NCBI GenBank assembly: GCA_020402865.1 | Contig: JADBYT010000032.1 | Coordinates: 1 to 59,248 of the forward strand | Source of the DNA: Bacteroidota bacterium | GTDB lineage: Bacteria > Bacteroidota > Bacteroidia > Palsa-965 | Direction: 5' to 3' | DNA: 59,248 nucleotides | In this document: positions 8,376 through 17,663 of the stretch, in pieces | Layout: each line of letters opens with the position of its first letter | How positions within the stretch are numbered: position 1 is the stretch's first letter | The notes under the pieces: generated by a model | The model's input: the letters and a program-made list of their open reading frames with translations, nothing else | Databases searched by the model: none | What the model was told of the DNA's origin: nothing | Made by a program: the position numbers and the translations under genes

Positions 8376-9110
8376 ACGCTTGCGTTTACCCTGCTTACGC
8401 GGCAGATTAAGCGTAGGATCAAAATCGTAATCGAGTTTGCCGCCCCAGGCCGCCATCTGGCCCAGCGCCCATTGCTGACGGCGTTTAATGTATCCGCCCG
8501 GCGCATCTGCCTTGTATTTTATCGGGTTGGGCAGCACTACGGCAAGCAATGCGCTTTGTTCGCGGGTGAGGGCTTTGGCCGGACGCTTGAAGAACTTCTG
8601 CGACGCAGCTTCCACGCCATACACACCCTTGCCAAACTCAATACTGTTCAGATATACAGTCATTATCCGCTCTTTACTCCAGCACAATTCAATAAGCAGG
8701 GTAAACCAAAGTTCGAATCCTTTGCGCAGGTATGTGCTGCTTGGCCAGAGAAATACATTTTTTGCAGTTTGCTGCGAAATGGTACTTCCGCCGCGTATGC
8801 GTTTGCCATCTTCCGCTTCGTCCAGCGCACGCTGAATGGCTGCCGTATCAATTCCCGGATGATGAAGGAAATTCTGATCCTCCGTACACACCACCGCAAG
8901 CTGCATGGAATTGGCAATTTCATCGTGCCCCACCCATTTATGTGAAATACCTGCATCACTGTACTCCACGGCGCGAATAAGCATGAGCGGAGTTACCGGC
9001 ACCGGCAGCCACCGGAATACCAGTACCAGTACAAAGCTGAAAAACACAAAGAAAAGCCCGAACCGCCAGAGCGACAGGAGCAATCGTTTAGATAAAGGTT
9101 GTTTTTTCAC
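8367..9110 (-). CDS. mtgA: Monofunctional peptidoglycan glycosyltransferase MtgA
   Basis: A 247-aa GT51 enzyme that polymerises lipid II into glycan strands at the outer face of the inner membrane. A cytosolic basic N-terminus and one membrane anchor (about residues 10-35) precede the catalytic domain. The catalytic glutamate is E77 in the block VCTEDQNFLHHPGID. The second hallmark RGGSTISQQTAKNVFLW and the later MTVYLNSIEFGKGVYGVE are also present. Length fits monofunctional MtgA rather than a class A PBP, as no transpeptidase domain follows. The start codon is GTG, with a -7 box only four bases upstream. Its 3' end overlaps the convergent + strand gene by nine bases. Confidence 0.93.
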   Translation of the reverse strand: MKKQPLSKRLLLSLWRFGLFFVFFSFVLVLVFRWLPVPVTPLMLIRAVEYSDAGISHKWVGHDEIANSMQLAVVCTEDQNFLHHPGIDTAAIQRALDEAEDGKRIRGGSTISQQTAKNVFLWPSSTYLRKGFELWFTLLIELCWSKERIMTVYLNSIEFGKGVYGVEAASQKFFKRPAKALTREQSALLAVVLPNPIKYKADAPGGYIKRRQQWALGQMAAWGGKLDYDFDPTLNLPRKQGKRKRSK

Positions 9111-9114
9111 GCTG

Positions 9115-9122
9115 CAAAAGTA
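9115..9122 (-). promoter_or_regulatory. Putative -7 box TACTTTTG before mtgA
   Basis: Exact TAnnTTTG match on the minus strand, ending four bases before the GTG start at 9110. This implies a leaderless or nearly leaderless mRNA. Confidence 0.45.
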
Positions 9123-9246
9123 AATCTCTTTGCTTTTGTATGCTCAGGCCGGGCAAATTATCTGAATAAATGGAACTTACTGTACTGCTTTTGCGTTAAA
9201 ACATGGCCATACCGGAGAGCCGGTTTTATCCTGCTGTTTTGAGATT

Positions 9247-10560
9247 ATGCACGAAAAGCGTAATTTTAAAACACCCCTGCTTATGTATCAGTTTCTGCGA
9301 AGGTTTTATTACCGTCTTACACGTTTCGGCACAAATTCCGGAATGGATGAACTGCAGCTTCGCCATGCTGTACTCATCAATACCTTTTACTTTGTCAGTC
9401 TCCCGGCTTTTGTCGGGTCAATGATTCAGACTTATTTCTCCGACGGTCCGTTGCTCGGTAATGCCATGCTGGGGCTGAATGTGGTTTACTGGCTGGCCGC
9501 TCTTTTCCTTTACACAGGGAAATTTGTGGTGGCCGAGTTTGCCATTATGATTATTGCCAACATCAGTATTTTCTTTTTCCACAATATGGCAGGAGTGGAG
9601 GGGGGCATTTACATTTATTTCTTCCCGTTGCTCATCATGTTGTCGTTTCTGTCTGATTTCAGGCGGTTCAGGTATTTTACCTTTCATGTAATTATTTCAT
9701 TGCTTACGCTTTTGTTGTGTATTGTGTTTGAACGAAAACTGTTCTGGTTTCAACAGCCTGCCGATGCGTTAGCCCTTTCTTTTAAATATAATCTCATCGC
9801 TTCGGCTGTACTCACCGGCTTTTGCACATTTGTGATTATTCGCATGAATCATCGCGAATACGAAACTTTTAAAACACAGGAACGCGAGCGCGAAGAAAAT
9901 CAGCAGCAAATGCAGCAGGCGCTTCGTGAAAAGGAAACACTGCTCGCCGAAATACATCATCGCGTAAAAAATAACCTCTCGGTAATCAGCAGTCTGCTTA
10001 ACCTGCAGATGAATAGTGTAAACAATGAATACACCCGGCAGATTTTGCTCGAAAGCAGAAACCGTGTGGCTTCTATGGCACTCATTCATCAGAAATTATA
10101 CAGCAGAAGGGATAATGCCGAAGATGTGAACTTCGATACATACATTCACGAACTTGTAGAAGAAATAAGAGTTTCGTATCCGTTTGCCACACCCCTCAAT
10201 ATTCAGGTAAATGTGCATGCACAAAGTATTCCGCTTAATCTTACCACTGCCATTCCGTGCGGATTGATTTTAAATGAATTACTTACCAATTGTTATAAGC
10301 ATGCATTTACCGAGTCGGTACGCGGTGAAATTACAATTACATTCGGTACAAGTGCTTTCGATAACGAACTCTACGAACTTACCGTGAAAGACAATGGCAA
10401 GGGTTTGCCTGATAAATTTGCTCCGTCCGACTTAACCTCACTTGGTATTACAATTGTGGAGTCGCTGACGGATCAGTTGGACGGCAAACTAAGCTGGAGT
10501 TCCGACAAGCATACGGGAACGATTTTCAGTGTGCAGTTCAGGCAATCAGCTGCGCGGTGA
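9247..10560 (+). CDS. Membrane sensor histidine kinase, HisKA_2 type
   Basis: A 437-aa protein with about six hydrophobic segments between residues 40 and 205, forming the membrane sensor part with little periplasmic loop. A coiled-coil linker (ERREEN/QQQMQQALREKE region, about 215-232) leads to the HisKA_2 dimerisation block LLAEIHHRVKNNLSVIS with the phospho-acceptor histidine at H237 or H238. The HATPase domain follows: N box LILNELLTNCYKHAF, G1 DNGKGL, and G2-like SLGITIVESL. It would autophosphorylate and pass phosphate to a receiver protein. No receiver gene is adjacent, so it is an orphan kinase here; the nearest receiver lies at 22451-22861. An in-frame ATG at 9283 is an alternative start. 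Confidence 0.88.
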   Translation: MHEKRNFKTPLLMYQFLRRFYYRLTRFGTNSGMDELQLRHAVLINTFYFVSLPAFVGSMIQTYFSDGPLLGNAMLGLNVVYWLAALFLYTGKFVVAEFAIMIIANISIFFFHNMAGVEGGIYIYFFPLLIMLSFLSDFRRFRYFTFHVIISLLTLLLCIVFERKLFWFQQPADALALSFKYNLIASAVLTGFCTFVIIRMNHREYETFKTQEREREENQQQMQQALREKETLLAEIHHRVKNNLSVISSLLNLQMNSVNNEYTRQILLESRNRVASMALIHQKLYSRRDNAEDVNFDTYIHELVEEIRVSYPFATPLNIQVNVHAQSIPLNLTTAIPCGLILNELLTNCYKHAFTESVRGEITITFGTSAFDNELYELTVKDNGKGLPDKFAPSDLTSLGITIVESLTDQLDGKLSWSSDKHTGTIFSVQFRQSAAR

Positions 10561-10601
10561 GTGTATGATTTTATTCACCCCAAAGATTTCATAATTTAAT
10601 G

Positions 10602-10689
10602 AATGCATTTTCCCATACTTCACGCTATCAGAATTACAAACTGTAAGGCAATATACTTCTGAATAAACGCTTTTTCGGGAAAATGCATT
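10602..10689. repeat. 13-bp perfect inverted repeat with 62-bp spacer
   Basis: AATGCATTTTCCC at 10602-10614 and its exact reverse complement at 10677-10689 bound an 88-bp AT-rich segment between the convergent ends of the kinase gene and a T9SS cargo gene. The spacing is too long for a terminator stem. It may be a small inverted-repeat element remnant or a protein binding site pair. No target duplication was seen. Confidence 0.5.
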
Positions 10690-10736
10690 ACACCCCCACC
10701 TGCAAGAAATTAATACGCTTGGTAAATAACAGTCAT

Positions 10737-11744
10737 TTAGTGAATAACCGTCATCTTTTTGGTGAGATTTTTACCATTGGCACTCAACGAAAAGATGTAC
10801 TCCCCACTAGCAAACTCACTGCCATCAAGCTCAATTACATGATTACCGGCTTGCTGACTATTTAAGTTTATTGTTTTCAGCATACGACCATTGAGGTCAA
10901 AAACTCGCAGTATTACATCATCTGCCGCGTTTTCCAGTTCGTAATTAATCGTAGTGGAAGCACTGAATGGGTTCGGGCTGTTCTGATACATTTTTAGTCC
11001 TTTGTGAAATTCGTTTATCCCTGTATTTTGATCAACAATTGCAAAAATGTATAGATCATAATCAATTCCCCATATCCAGGCTTGTGTATTCCAAGTGCCA
11101 TCAGCTATCTGAACCCAGGGTAATTCAGCTCCACCTGCATCTCCATGGGTAGAAGAAATCAAACCACAAGTATCACCATCAGAAAGTCCAGTAAAATCAA
11201 CCCCCAACGCAAAGTTGCTGGTTACACTAACGGGAGTGGGGAAATTCCAAACTGTAAATACCGGTGCATCCAGTGAAGTATCAAGAGCAGAAATAGGTAT
11301 ATCATAACTTGCCAATATGCTGTTTGGAGCGGAGGTAGATGGACCGCTGCTGGTAGTGCCCGCCCCATTCATGTTGAACATTTTCAGCGTAATTTTTGAG
11401 CTGGTATCGCCTGAAAGCGTTTTTTTGGCAGCAAACCAGTACAAAGCCCCAACAACGTCCATTGAATTAGCAATTTCGAATGATTGAGCAAGCTGTAAAT
11501 CACCAAAAATATTATTGCCGGACACATAACCTCCTCCACTCGTTGAATAAATGTAAAGAGCCGGTCCGCCTGCATTGGCATTCGACCAAGAAGGTCCCGA
11601 AAGGGTATCATATGGTGTAACAATTACAGATGATACTGTCGTAATTGCGGAGTTATTTTTAACATTAGAAAAAAGTGAAGGACGTTGTGCAGCTATATGT
11701 GAGCATACAGATAGCACCAATAGTAGTGTGTAGAGCTTTTTCAT
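10737..11744 (-). CDS. T9SS-secreted protein with C-terminal sorting domain
   Basis: A 335-aa protein with an N-terminal signal peptide (cleavage after SHIAA, before QRP). The middle is a beta-rich domain with no family I can name. The last 75 residues form a type A T9SS sorting domain: YQNSPNPFSASTTINYEL with the PNP motif, then LRVFDLNGRMLKTI, SGEYIFSLSANGKNLTKKM. Such proteins cross the outer membrane through T9SS and are usually attached to the cell surface after removal of the domain. It lies 30 bases downstream of the Omp28-like gene on the same strand and is probably cotranscribed with it. Confidence 0.85.
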   Translation of the reverse strand: MKKLYTLLLVLSVCSHIAAQRPSLFSNVKNNSAITTVSSVIVTPYDTLSGPSWSNANAGGPALYIYSTSGGGYVSGNNIFGDLQLAQSFEIANSMDVVGALYWFAAKKTLSGDTSSKITLKMFNMNGAGTTSSGPSTSAPNSILASYDIPISALDTSLDAPVFTVWNFPTPVSVTSNFALGVDFTGLSDGDTCGLISSTHGDAGGAELPWVQIADGTWNTQAWIWGIDYDLYIFAIVDQNTGINEFHKGLKMYQNSPNPFSASTTINYELENAADDVILRVFDLNGRMLKTINLNSQQAGNHVIELDGSEFASGEYIFSLSANGKNLTKKMTVIH

Positions 11745-11774
11745 AATTATTGTTGCTGTTGTTTAGTATTGGTT

Positions 11775-12947
11775 TTAGTTTCGGGCAAATTTTTTCACCA
11801 CTATTCCCTGTTCTGTTTTAAGTGCGGCAAAGTAAATTCCTGCAGGTAATTCACTGAGGTTGACATTGAGCTGATAAATCCCCGTCTGATAGGTGGTCTT
11901 TGATGTAAGCTGCTTTACTGTCTGTCCGAGAGAATTAATCAACAAAAATTCGCCATCAAGCTGTGCATTTACCGACATCATTAACGTGAGTTGATCCGAT
12001 GCAGGATTTGGGAACAGCTCTATTGCGGCGGAGTTACTTATAGATTGTGAGTTAATACCATTGGGGGAAAGAAACGTACTACCAAGTTTAGCGTCATTTG
12101 CATTTAATACCCAGCAATTCCCATTTCCAGAATCAAGAGGTGCCGGATTGCTTGCATAATGTGAAACGAAAGCAACAAGATAAATGCGTTGATCATTATA
12201 ATTTGCCGGAACATTATATGTAAGGTTCGTCGAATACGGAGTATTCAGAACCGGAGTATTCGGAATGATGCCTGCTGTTCCCCATGTTCCGGTTAGGCTG
12301 CTTCTCAAGACATGCCGGTGCGGGTATCCAACAATATAATGTGTGGCGCTGTTGTACTGTCCGGGATAATGCGTTGCGGCAAAAGTAGAATCATAACAGC
12401 GCTGATCCCAACCCATGCCGTTTCCTATAACACTATCTTCAACCAGATAAAGGTTTATTCGATAATCGCCGGCAGGAATATTTTGTAAAAATGTGGTATT
12501 TACAGTTGCATTAATTTGTCGTGTTGAACTATTATAAGTACCCTGAATATTTACATCAACTTTGGGGGGTTCTGTGGTATAGATGCGTGTGGCTACTGAG
12601 TCAAAGCCATCTACATTTATGAATGGTTCCGATCCCAGCCAGGGAAATCTGGTTCTGTCAATCATAACAGCCGGATTGAAAGTTCCAAAAGGGCTGGCGA
12701 ATTCTACTAATATTTCATTTGTAAATGGAGAGCTCATGTTATCTGGAATAAATCCTTCATGAATACAGTAGAGTATATTGTTTGTACTATGTTGTTGTAC
12801 CCATGTAAGCATCGCATACGATTGGGGAGGGCAATTTCCGCATTCCGCTCCTGTAAATTCTTCAATCAGTACACGTTTAGTCTGGGCAACGCCGCTAGTA
12901 AACATGAGTAGCAAAACGCTAAGAAGTATAGAGTGTTTCCTTGTCAT
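11775..12947 (-). CDS. Omp28-like thioredoxin-fold T9SS cargo protein
   Basis: A 390-aa protein with a signal peptide (cleavage before QTKRV) followed at once by VLIEEFTGAECGNCPPQ, the start of an Omp28-type thioredoxin fold with a CxxC pair at C36 and C39. The later beta-sandwich part (about 120-290) is typical of Omp28-related surface proteins. A C-terminal sorting domain follows (ELFPNPASDQLTLMM ... LPAGIYFAALKTEQG). Predicted location is the cell surface. The CxxC could be redox active or only structural. It appears to be the first of two T9SS cargo genes in a transcription unit, behind the 490-aa helical-protein gene. Confidence 0.85.
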   Translation of the reverse strand: MTRKHSILLSVLLLMFTSGVAQTKRVLIEEFTGAECGNCPPQSYAMLTWVQQHSTNNILYCIHEGFIPDNMSSPFTNEILVEFASPFGTFNPAVMIDRTRFPWLGSEPFINVDGFDSVATRIYTTEPPKVDVNIQGTYNSSTRQINATVNTTFLQNIPAGDYRINLYLVEDSVIGNGMGWDQRCYDSTFAATHYPGQYNSATHYIVGYPHRHVLRSSLTGTWGTAGIIPNTPVLNTPYSTNLTYNVPANYNDQRIYLVAFVSHYASNPAPLDSGNGNCWVLNANDAKLGSTFLSPNGINSQSISNSAAIELFPNPASDQLTLMMSVNAQLDGEFLLINSLGQTVKQLTSKTTYQTGIYQLNVNLSELPAGIYFAALKTEQGIVVKKFARN

Positions 12948-13110
12948 TGCTTGAGTTAATTAGTTTAGTCAAGCAATATTCATAATATGTAATTTACCGT
13001 GCTACCCTATTTCATTCATAAGTTCTTTTTCAGACTAACATATATTGAACTACAGATTTTCTGAATTTTATGATTTTATGAAATGGTATTTGATGCTGTT
13101 CACTAATGTT

Positions 13111-14583
13111 TTATTTATGTCTGTCAATCCAGTATTCAATGTCAAATACACCTGAAATAGTTTTTGAGCCATCATAGAAGTTTGTTTTCTGAAGATCGTT
13201 TCGGAGGTTAGTAAACGCTTCGGCTTTCACGCTTCGTGAGCTGTCTTGAAGAGCGGACGAGGTAAGTGCTGTAGCTAAAATGTTGAAAAAGTGACCAGCA
13301 GGATAACTTTTCTTCAACTGTTTTCGGAATGAACGAACGCGGTGCTCCAAAAGATCATATTCGCCAAGTTCATAATAGATTATTAAAGCAAGAATTTCAT
13401 TATCCGGAGTAAAAATATTTTGGTAGGAGAGTAAGATATTGTAGAATCTTAATGCCTCTTTATTTTTTCTGATATATATTGAAGCGACTATATAATTAAT
13501 GAAGAAGAGGCGGAGAACAGAGTCGTTAAATTTGAACTGTTGCTGTATTATTGTCTTATGAATTTCGCGGCATCTTATAGCTGCTTTTTCACCATTATGC
13601 TTATTTAACAGGAGAATAACGTAATTCGTTTGAAGTATGAGGTAGTTGTCATTCACAAAAACAGATCGTTTTTTTAACGGAATTTTCCTGTAGAAAACTG
13701 CCGCTTTTTGTGAGTATTGTTCAATCCCTTTGCGCTCCAGATTGATGTAAGCCACGAAACAATTATTCAATGTGGTAATGTATTCTAAACTTCTATTGAA
13801 AAGTTGGGCATTATCCGATTCGATTTTTTTGACAAAAAGCAAACTGTATTTCAGGCTGTTTTCCCAATCATTAAGCAGGTGAAAACAAAAAGTTAAGGTC
13901 TGGGTGTATTCGCGTAACATGAAAAAGTTTTCCTCTTTATTCGTTACAAGTTTTTTCACTTCTTCAATCCATATATAAACCTGTCGTAATTCAGTATTCT
14001 TAGGCTTATGTTCCTGATGTAATAATCTCCACGCTGCCACATTGATACGTCTGATTCCAAGCCATCGTTTAATTAAGTCTAGTGTTTTGTCAATTTCAGT
14101 TTTGCTGATCGATACATTTTTTTTCGATTGCGGTTCCTGAAAAAACAAGCGAAATTTCCAGTCGAGACAAATAGGCAGATAAAGTATTTTATCGTACATA
14201 AGGCAAAGCTTCATTGCCTGTTCAATTGAACGGCGAAGAGCGGCAATCTGTTTTTTTTGCAATAAAATTTCTGCCTGTATGAATTTTCTAAGGATAATTA
14301 TTTCCGGAGATCCGGTTGCATGAAAGTTTTCAAGGCTGCGTAGCGTTGTTTCTAATGCATAATGTTTTAATCGTTTAAATTGATCTGAAGATTTCAGGCT
14401 CAGTTTGTTTTTTAAATACCGTTCATCATATTCTTTCTGTGCTTCTATTTCCGTTAAGAGTTTTTGATATGATTTAACCAGACTCTTTTCGTTATTCTGT
14501 CCTGTATAGAGAGACAGATATCGCTTCTCATTCATGTCGAGTGAGTGTATAAGCTGGTGTAACTGATCAGAAGGTGTTTTCAT
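13111..14583 (-). CDS. Large alpha-helical protein, paralogue of the 38654-40147 product
   Basis: A 490-aa soluble protein without signal peptide, almost entirely predicted helix, in the style of TPR-like superhelices though no canonical TPR consensus is obvious. Its N-terminus (LIHSLDMNEKRYLSLYTG) aligns with that of the 497-aa protein at 38654 (LVKSLVPGEKRFFSLLNS). Both continue with a K-F-x-x-L-K/W-x-x-x-L-x-x-L-x-x-x-H pattern, so I regard them as paralogues. The DNA is more AT-rich than the neighbouring purL. It lies 163 bases upstream of two T9SS cargo genes on the same strand; its paralogue also borders a T9SS cargo gene. A cytosolic regulator or scaffold is possible, but function is unknown. 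Confidence 0.65.
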   Translation of the reverse strand: MKTPSDQLHQLIHSLDMNEKRYLSLYTGQNNEKSLVKSYQKLLTEIEAQKEYDERYLKNKLSLKSSDQFKRLKHYALETTLRSLENFHATGSPEIIILRKFIQAEILLQKKQIAALRRSIEQAMKLCLMYDKILYLPICLDWKFRLFFQEPQSKKNVSISKTEIDKTLDLIKRWLGIRRINVAAWRLLHQEHKPKNTELRQVYIWIEEVKKLVTNKEENFFMLREYTQTLTFCFHLLNDWENSLKYSLLFVKKIESDNAQLFNRSLEYITTLNNCFVAYINLERKGIEQYSQKAAVFYRKIPLKKRSVFVNDNYLILQTNYVILLLNKHNGEKAAIRCREIHKTIIQQQFKFNDSVLRLFFINYIVASIYIRKNKEALRFYNILLSYQNIFTPDNEILALIIYYELGEYDLLEHRVRSFRKQLKKSYPAGHFFNILATALTSSALQDSSRSVKAEAFTNLRNDLQKTNFYDGSKTISGVFDIEYWIDRHK

Positions 14584-14799
14584 CGGGATTTTTGAGCCTA
14601 AATAACCAGAATAAGTATTATTTCACAACATAAATTACGTATAAGTTACATTTCAGAAAGTAAAAAATGTTCATTTCTGGTCAAAAAAAAATGCTGTTTG
14701 TGGAGTAGTTGTTTAATTAACTGCGTGGAGGGCTTCAATGATGTGGAATTTTTGCGGAGTCTTTAAGAATATGTGCTTCGTTTAGTTCTTATAAATTTC

Positions 14800-15175
14800 C
14801 GGGTACAGGATTCTTTCACATACTGAGGCGATTATTGAATCCATTGCAGACGCGAACAATGAGAGGATTGGATCAAGGAGAACTCATTTCAAGATTATAC
14901 ATACCGCTTTTTCACAGCATCTTTTTTTTCAGATATTACGACTCGTTGGTTTCACACTATTCTTGCTCATCCCAACAATGCTGTCAGGACAACTATGCGA
15001 TGCTAAATCATTTCGCTAGATCAAAATGTATCTGCAAGATCTCGAAAAGTATTTTGAGATGAGTTGAAGCAACTTTACGACGGCAAAATTCTGCGAGTCA
15101 GTAGTCAGTGAAGTTTCTAACCGACATTTACCATTGTTTGCGATCTATCCGGGCAAACTCCCTGCGAAATACATA
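14800..15175 (+). pseudogene. Possible decayed secreted-protein gene in a 726-bp gap
   Basis: The interval 14584-15309 has no convincing gene. One + strand frame, open from about 14793 to a TAG near 15019 and without an early ATG, contains FQILRLVGFTLFLLIPTMLS followed by GQLC, which looks like a signal peptide. Beyond the stop, the same general frame keeps protein-like stretches (DELKQLYDGKILRVSS, then TFTIVCDLSGQTPCEI) broken by stops. This could be a disabled gene, or chance. A 75-codon ORF in another frame (14835-15062) is not protein-like. Confidence 0.2.
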
Positions 15176-15260
15176 TGACAAAACACATAAGCAAAACGGA
15201 GGTATATTCCCATAACAGCATCGTTATGTTTTTTTGTAACCTGTTCATTTCATAAAAACA

Positions 15261-15292
15261 AAAACGGCGGCCTCGAAAGAAGCCGCCGTTTT
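15261..15292 (-). terminator. Rho-independent terminator of purL
   Basis: Arms AAAACGGCGGC (15261-15271) and GCCGCCGTTTT (15282-15292) form an 11-bp perfect stem. On the minus strand it is followed by a T-rich stretch and lies 18 bases past the purL stop. Confidence 0.85.
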
Positions 15293-15309
15293 GTTGTACA
15301 ATAAATTGC

Positions 15310-17535
15310 TTAATTCATCAACGCACCAAGTGTATTTTCATACGGCTGCTGGTAGGTGGCAAGAGCGCCAAAGTCGTCGCCGTTAATTACACAGTTGCTG
15401 CCGCCGGTGGTGCCAATTTTTGAGAAGGCAACGCCATGCTGTGCGGCAATTTGTTCAAGTGCGGCTTCGCTGCCGGGTTTTACGCTAAGTACCACACGGC
15501 TCTGTGCTTCGCCAAACAGGAAGGCATCTTTGCGCACACCTTCGGCGGTGGTGATGCGGAAACCGATTCCTGAAGGCATGGCGCTTTCGAGCAGCGTAAT
15601 AAACAATCCGCCATCGGCACAGTCGTGGGCCGATTCGATAAGGCCGGCGCGAATGGCTGCTTTTACCACCTGCTGCACGTTGTATTCTTCGTCGAGATCA
15701 AAATCTGGCGCCGGTGTGTTTTTTACACCGTGGTAGGAATACACATATTCCGACGAGTTGATGTCGTTGCGCGAACGACCAATGAGATAGATGCTGCGGT
15801 CGCTGTTTTTGAAATTCAGCGTAGTGATGAGTTTTTTGCTGTTTACCACACCGAGCATGCCAATGGTGGGCGTGGGGAACACGGGGCCTTCGTACGACGA
15901 CTGGTTGTAGAAGCTCACGTTGCCGCCGGTAACGGGTGTTTCAAATTTGGTGCAGGCTTTGCCCATGCCTTTTATGGAGCCTACAAACTGCCAATATACT
16001 TCGGGGTTGTAAGGATTGCCGAAGTTGAGGCAGTTGGTAATGGCGCTGGGTTCACCACCTGAGCATACAATATTGCGTGCGGCTTCGGCTACGGCAATGG
16101 CGCAGCCTTGTTCGGGATCAGCATTCACGTAGCGCGAATTGCAATCGACTTTGAGTGCGAGTGCTTTGTCGGAATCCTTGAGGTTTACAATGGCCGCATC
16201 GCTGGGTGCATTGGTGCTCATGTTGATGGTGCCTACCATTGAATCATACTGGTTGTAAACCCAGCGTTTTGAAGCAATGTTGGGATGCGAGGCAAGGTGC
16301 ATGGCCACGGCTTTCAGGTCGGCCGGCTCAGTTACCTGATCAATGCTGAATTTTTTCGATTCGGCAAAGTAGGCAGGCTCTTTGTATTCGCGGTGATACA
16401 CGGGTGCGCCGCCGCCAAGTACAAGTGATTCGGCCGGAATATCAGCCACGAGTTCGCCGTGCATGTAATATTGCAGGCGGCCTGTATCGGTTACTTCACC
16501 GATTTGCACACAATTCAGGTCCCACTTTTCAAACACGCGCAGCACATCGGCTTCGCGGCCTTTGTGAGCCACTACCAGCATGCGCTCCTGCGATTCGGAA
16601 AGCAGAATTTCCCAGTCTTTCATGTTGGCCTGGCGGGTAGGTACTTTATCAAGCCATACTACCATGCCGCTTTCGCCCTTGGCCGACATTTCGGAAGTAG
16701 AGCAGGTAATACCGGCAGCGCCCATATCCTGCATGCCTACTACTGCGCCGGTGCGGATTACTTCGAGCGAGGCTTCGAGCAGGAGTTTTTCCTGAAACGG
16801 ATCGCCCACCTGCACCGCCGGAAGATCTTTGGCCGAATCTTCGGTAATATCTTTTGAGGCAAAGGCCGCACCGTGAATGCCGTCTTTACCGGTTGATGAA
16901 CCCACAATAAACACCGGATTGCCCACGCCGTGTGAAGTAGCCGAAACCGTTTCGCCCACCTTCACCAGACCGGCCGACATGGCATTCACCAGCGGATTTA
17001 CATTGTAGCAGTCATCGAAAAATACTTCGCCGCCCACGGTGGGAATGCCGAAAGCATTGCCATAATCGCCAATGCCTTTTACCACGCCGCGCACCAGCCA
17101 TTTCGTTTTTTCGAGCTTGGGATCGCCAAAGCGCAGTGAGTTGAGCTGGGCAACCGGGCGTGCGCCCATGGTAAAAATATCGCGGTTGATGCCGCCCACA
17201 CCGGTAGCTGCACCCTGATAAGGCTCAAGCGCAGAAGGGTGGTTATGCGATTCGATTTTGAATGCGCAGCCCAGTCCGTCGCCAATGTCAACCAATCCGG
17301 CATTTTCTTCACCGGCTTTTGCAAGCATGTGCGGGCCGTCTTTGGGAAGTGTTTTAAGCCAAACAATGGAGTTTTTATACGAGCAGTGCTCCGACCACAT
17401 TACCGAGTAAATGCTTAGCTCGGTAAAGTTGGGTGTGCGGCCCAGTATAGAGGTGATTTTATCAAATTCTTCGGGCAGAAGGCCCAGTTGTTTGGCGGTT
17501 TCAACTGTAACCGCAGTGGCAGAAGCTGTTGACAT
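15310..17535 (-). CDS. purL: Phosphoribosylformylglycinamidine synthase subunit PurL
   Basis: The start used is the ATG at 17535, giving 741 aa that begin MSTASATAVTVETAKQLGL, the usual small-PurL length; an ATG 29 codons upstream would add an unlikely tail overlapping the promoter. PurL converts FGAR, glutamine-derived ammonia and ATP to FGAM in purine synthesis. Visible hallmarks: MWSEHCSYKNS near the N-terminus, the ATP/FGAR-binding KIESHNHPSALEPYQGAATG, GGINRDIF, and DMGAAGITCSTSEMSAKG. The second AIRS-like half includes NCLNFGNP and SAHDCADGGL. The C-terminal glutaminase domain of long PurL is absent, so it should work with PurQ and PurS encoded elsewhere. It stands alone with its own promoter and terminator. 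Confidence 0.96.
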   Translation of the reverse strand: MSTASATAVTVETAKQLGLLPEEFDKITSILGRTPNFTELSIYSVMWSEHCSYKNSIVWLKTLPKDGPHMLAKAGEENAGLVDIGDGLGCAFKIESHNHPSALEPYQGAATGVGGINRDIFTMGARPVAQLNSLRFGDPKLEKTKWLVRGVVKGIGDYGNAFGIPTVGGEVFFDDCYNVNPLVNAMSAGLVKVGETVSATSHGVGNPVFIVGSSTGKDGIHGAAFASKDITEDSAKDLPAVQVGDPFQEKLLLEASLEVIRTGAVVGMQDMGAAGITCSTSEMSAKGESGMVVWLDKVPTRQANMKDWEILLSESQERMLVVAHKGREADVLRVFEKWDLNCVQIGEVTDTGRLQYYMHGELVADIPAESLVLGGGAPVYHREYKEPAYFAESKKFSIDQVTEPADLKAVAMHLASHPNIASKRWVYNQYDSMVGTINMSTNAPSDAAIVNLKDSDKALALKVDCNSRYVNADPEQGCAIAVAEAARNIVCSGGEPSAITNCLNFGNPYNPEVYWQFVGSIKGMGKACTKFETPVTGGNVSFYNQSSYEGPVFPTPTIGMLGVVNSKKLITTLNFKNSDRSIYLIGRSRNDINSSEYVYSYHGVKNTPAPDFDLDEEYNVQQVVKAAIRAGLIESAHDCADGGLFITLLESAMPSGIGFRITTAEGVRKDAFLFGEAQSRVVLSVKPGSEAALEQIAAQHGVAFSKIGTTGGSNCVINGDDFGALATYQQPYENTLGALMN

Positions 17536-17558
17536 AGTGCTATCCGGAAAGTGAGGTG

Positions 17559-17566
17559 CAAAGGTA
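17559..17566 (-). promoter_or_regulatory. Putative -7 box TACCTTTG before purL
   Basis: Exact TAnnTTTG match on the minus strand, 23 bases before the ATG at 17535. It supports the shorter PurL start. No purine riboswitch-like structure was noticed in the short leader. Confidence 0.5.
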
Positions 17567-17663
17567 GGTATTTGAGGCCGAATTCCGGGGTAAATTATCA
17601 ACCTTTTGCCCACTGTCAGCACAGCGGTTTAGTGAAGTGAATTATTTCGTTTAATTTTAGACT

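Noticed and set aside
14835-15062. 75-codon + strand frame
   Set aside because: Cys/Ser-rich with no domain or promoter; another frame of the same region is more protein-like but broken.
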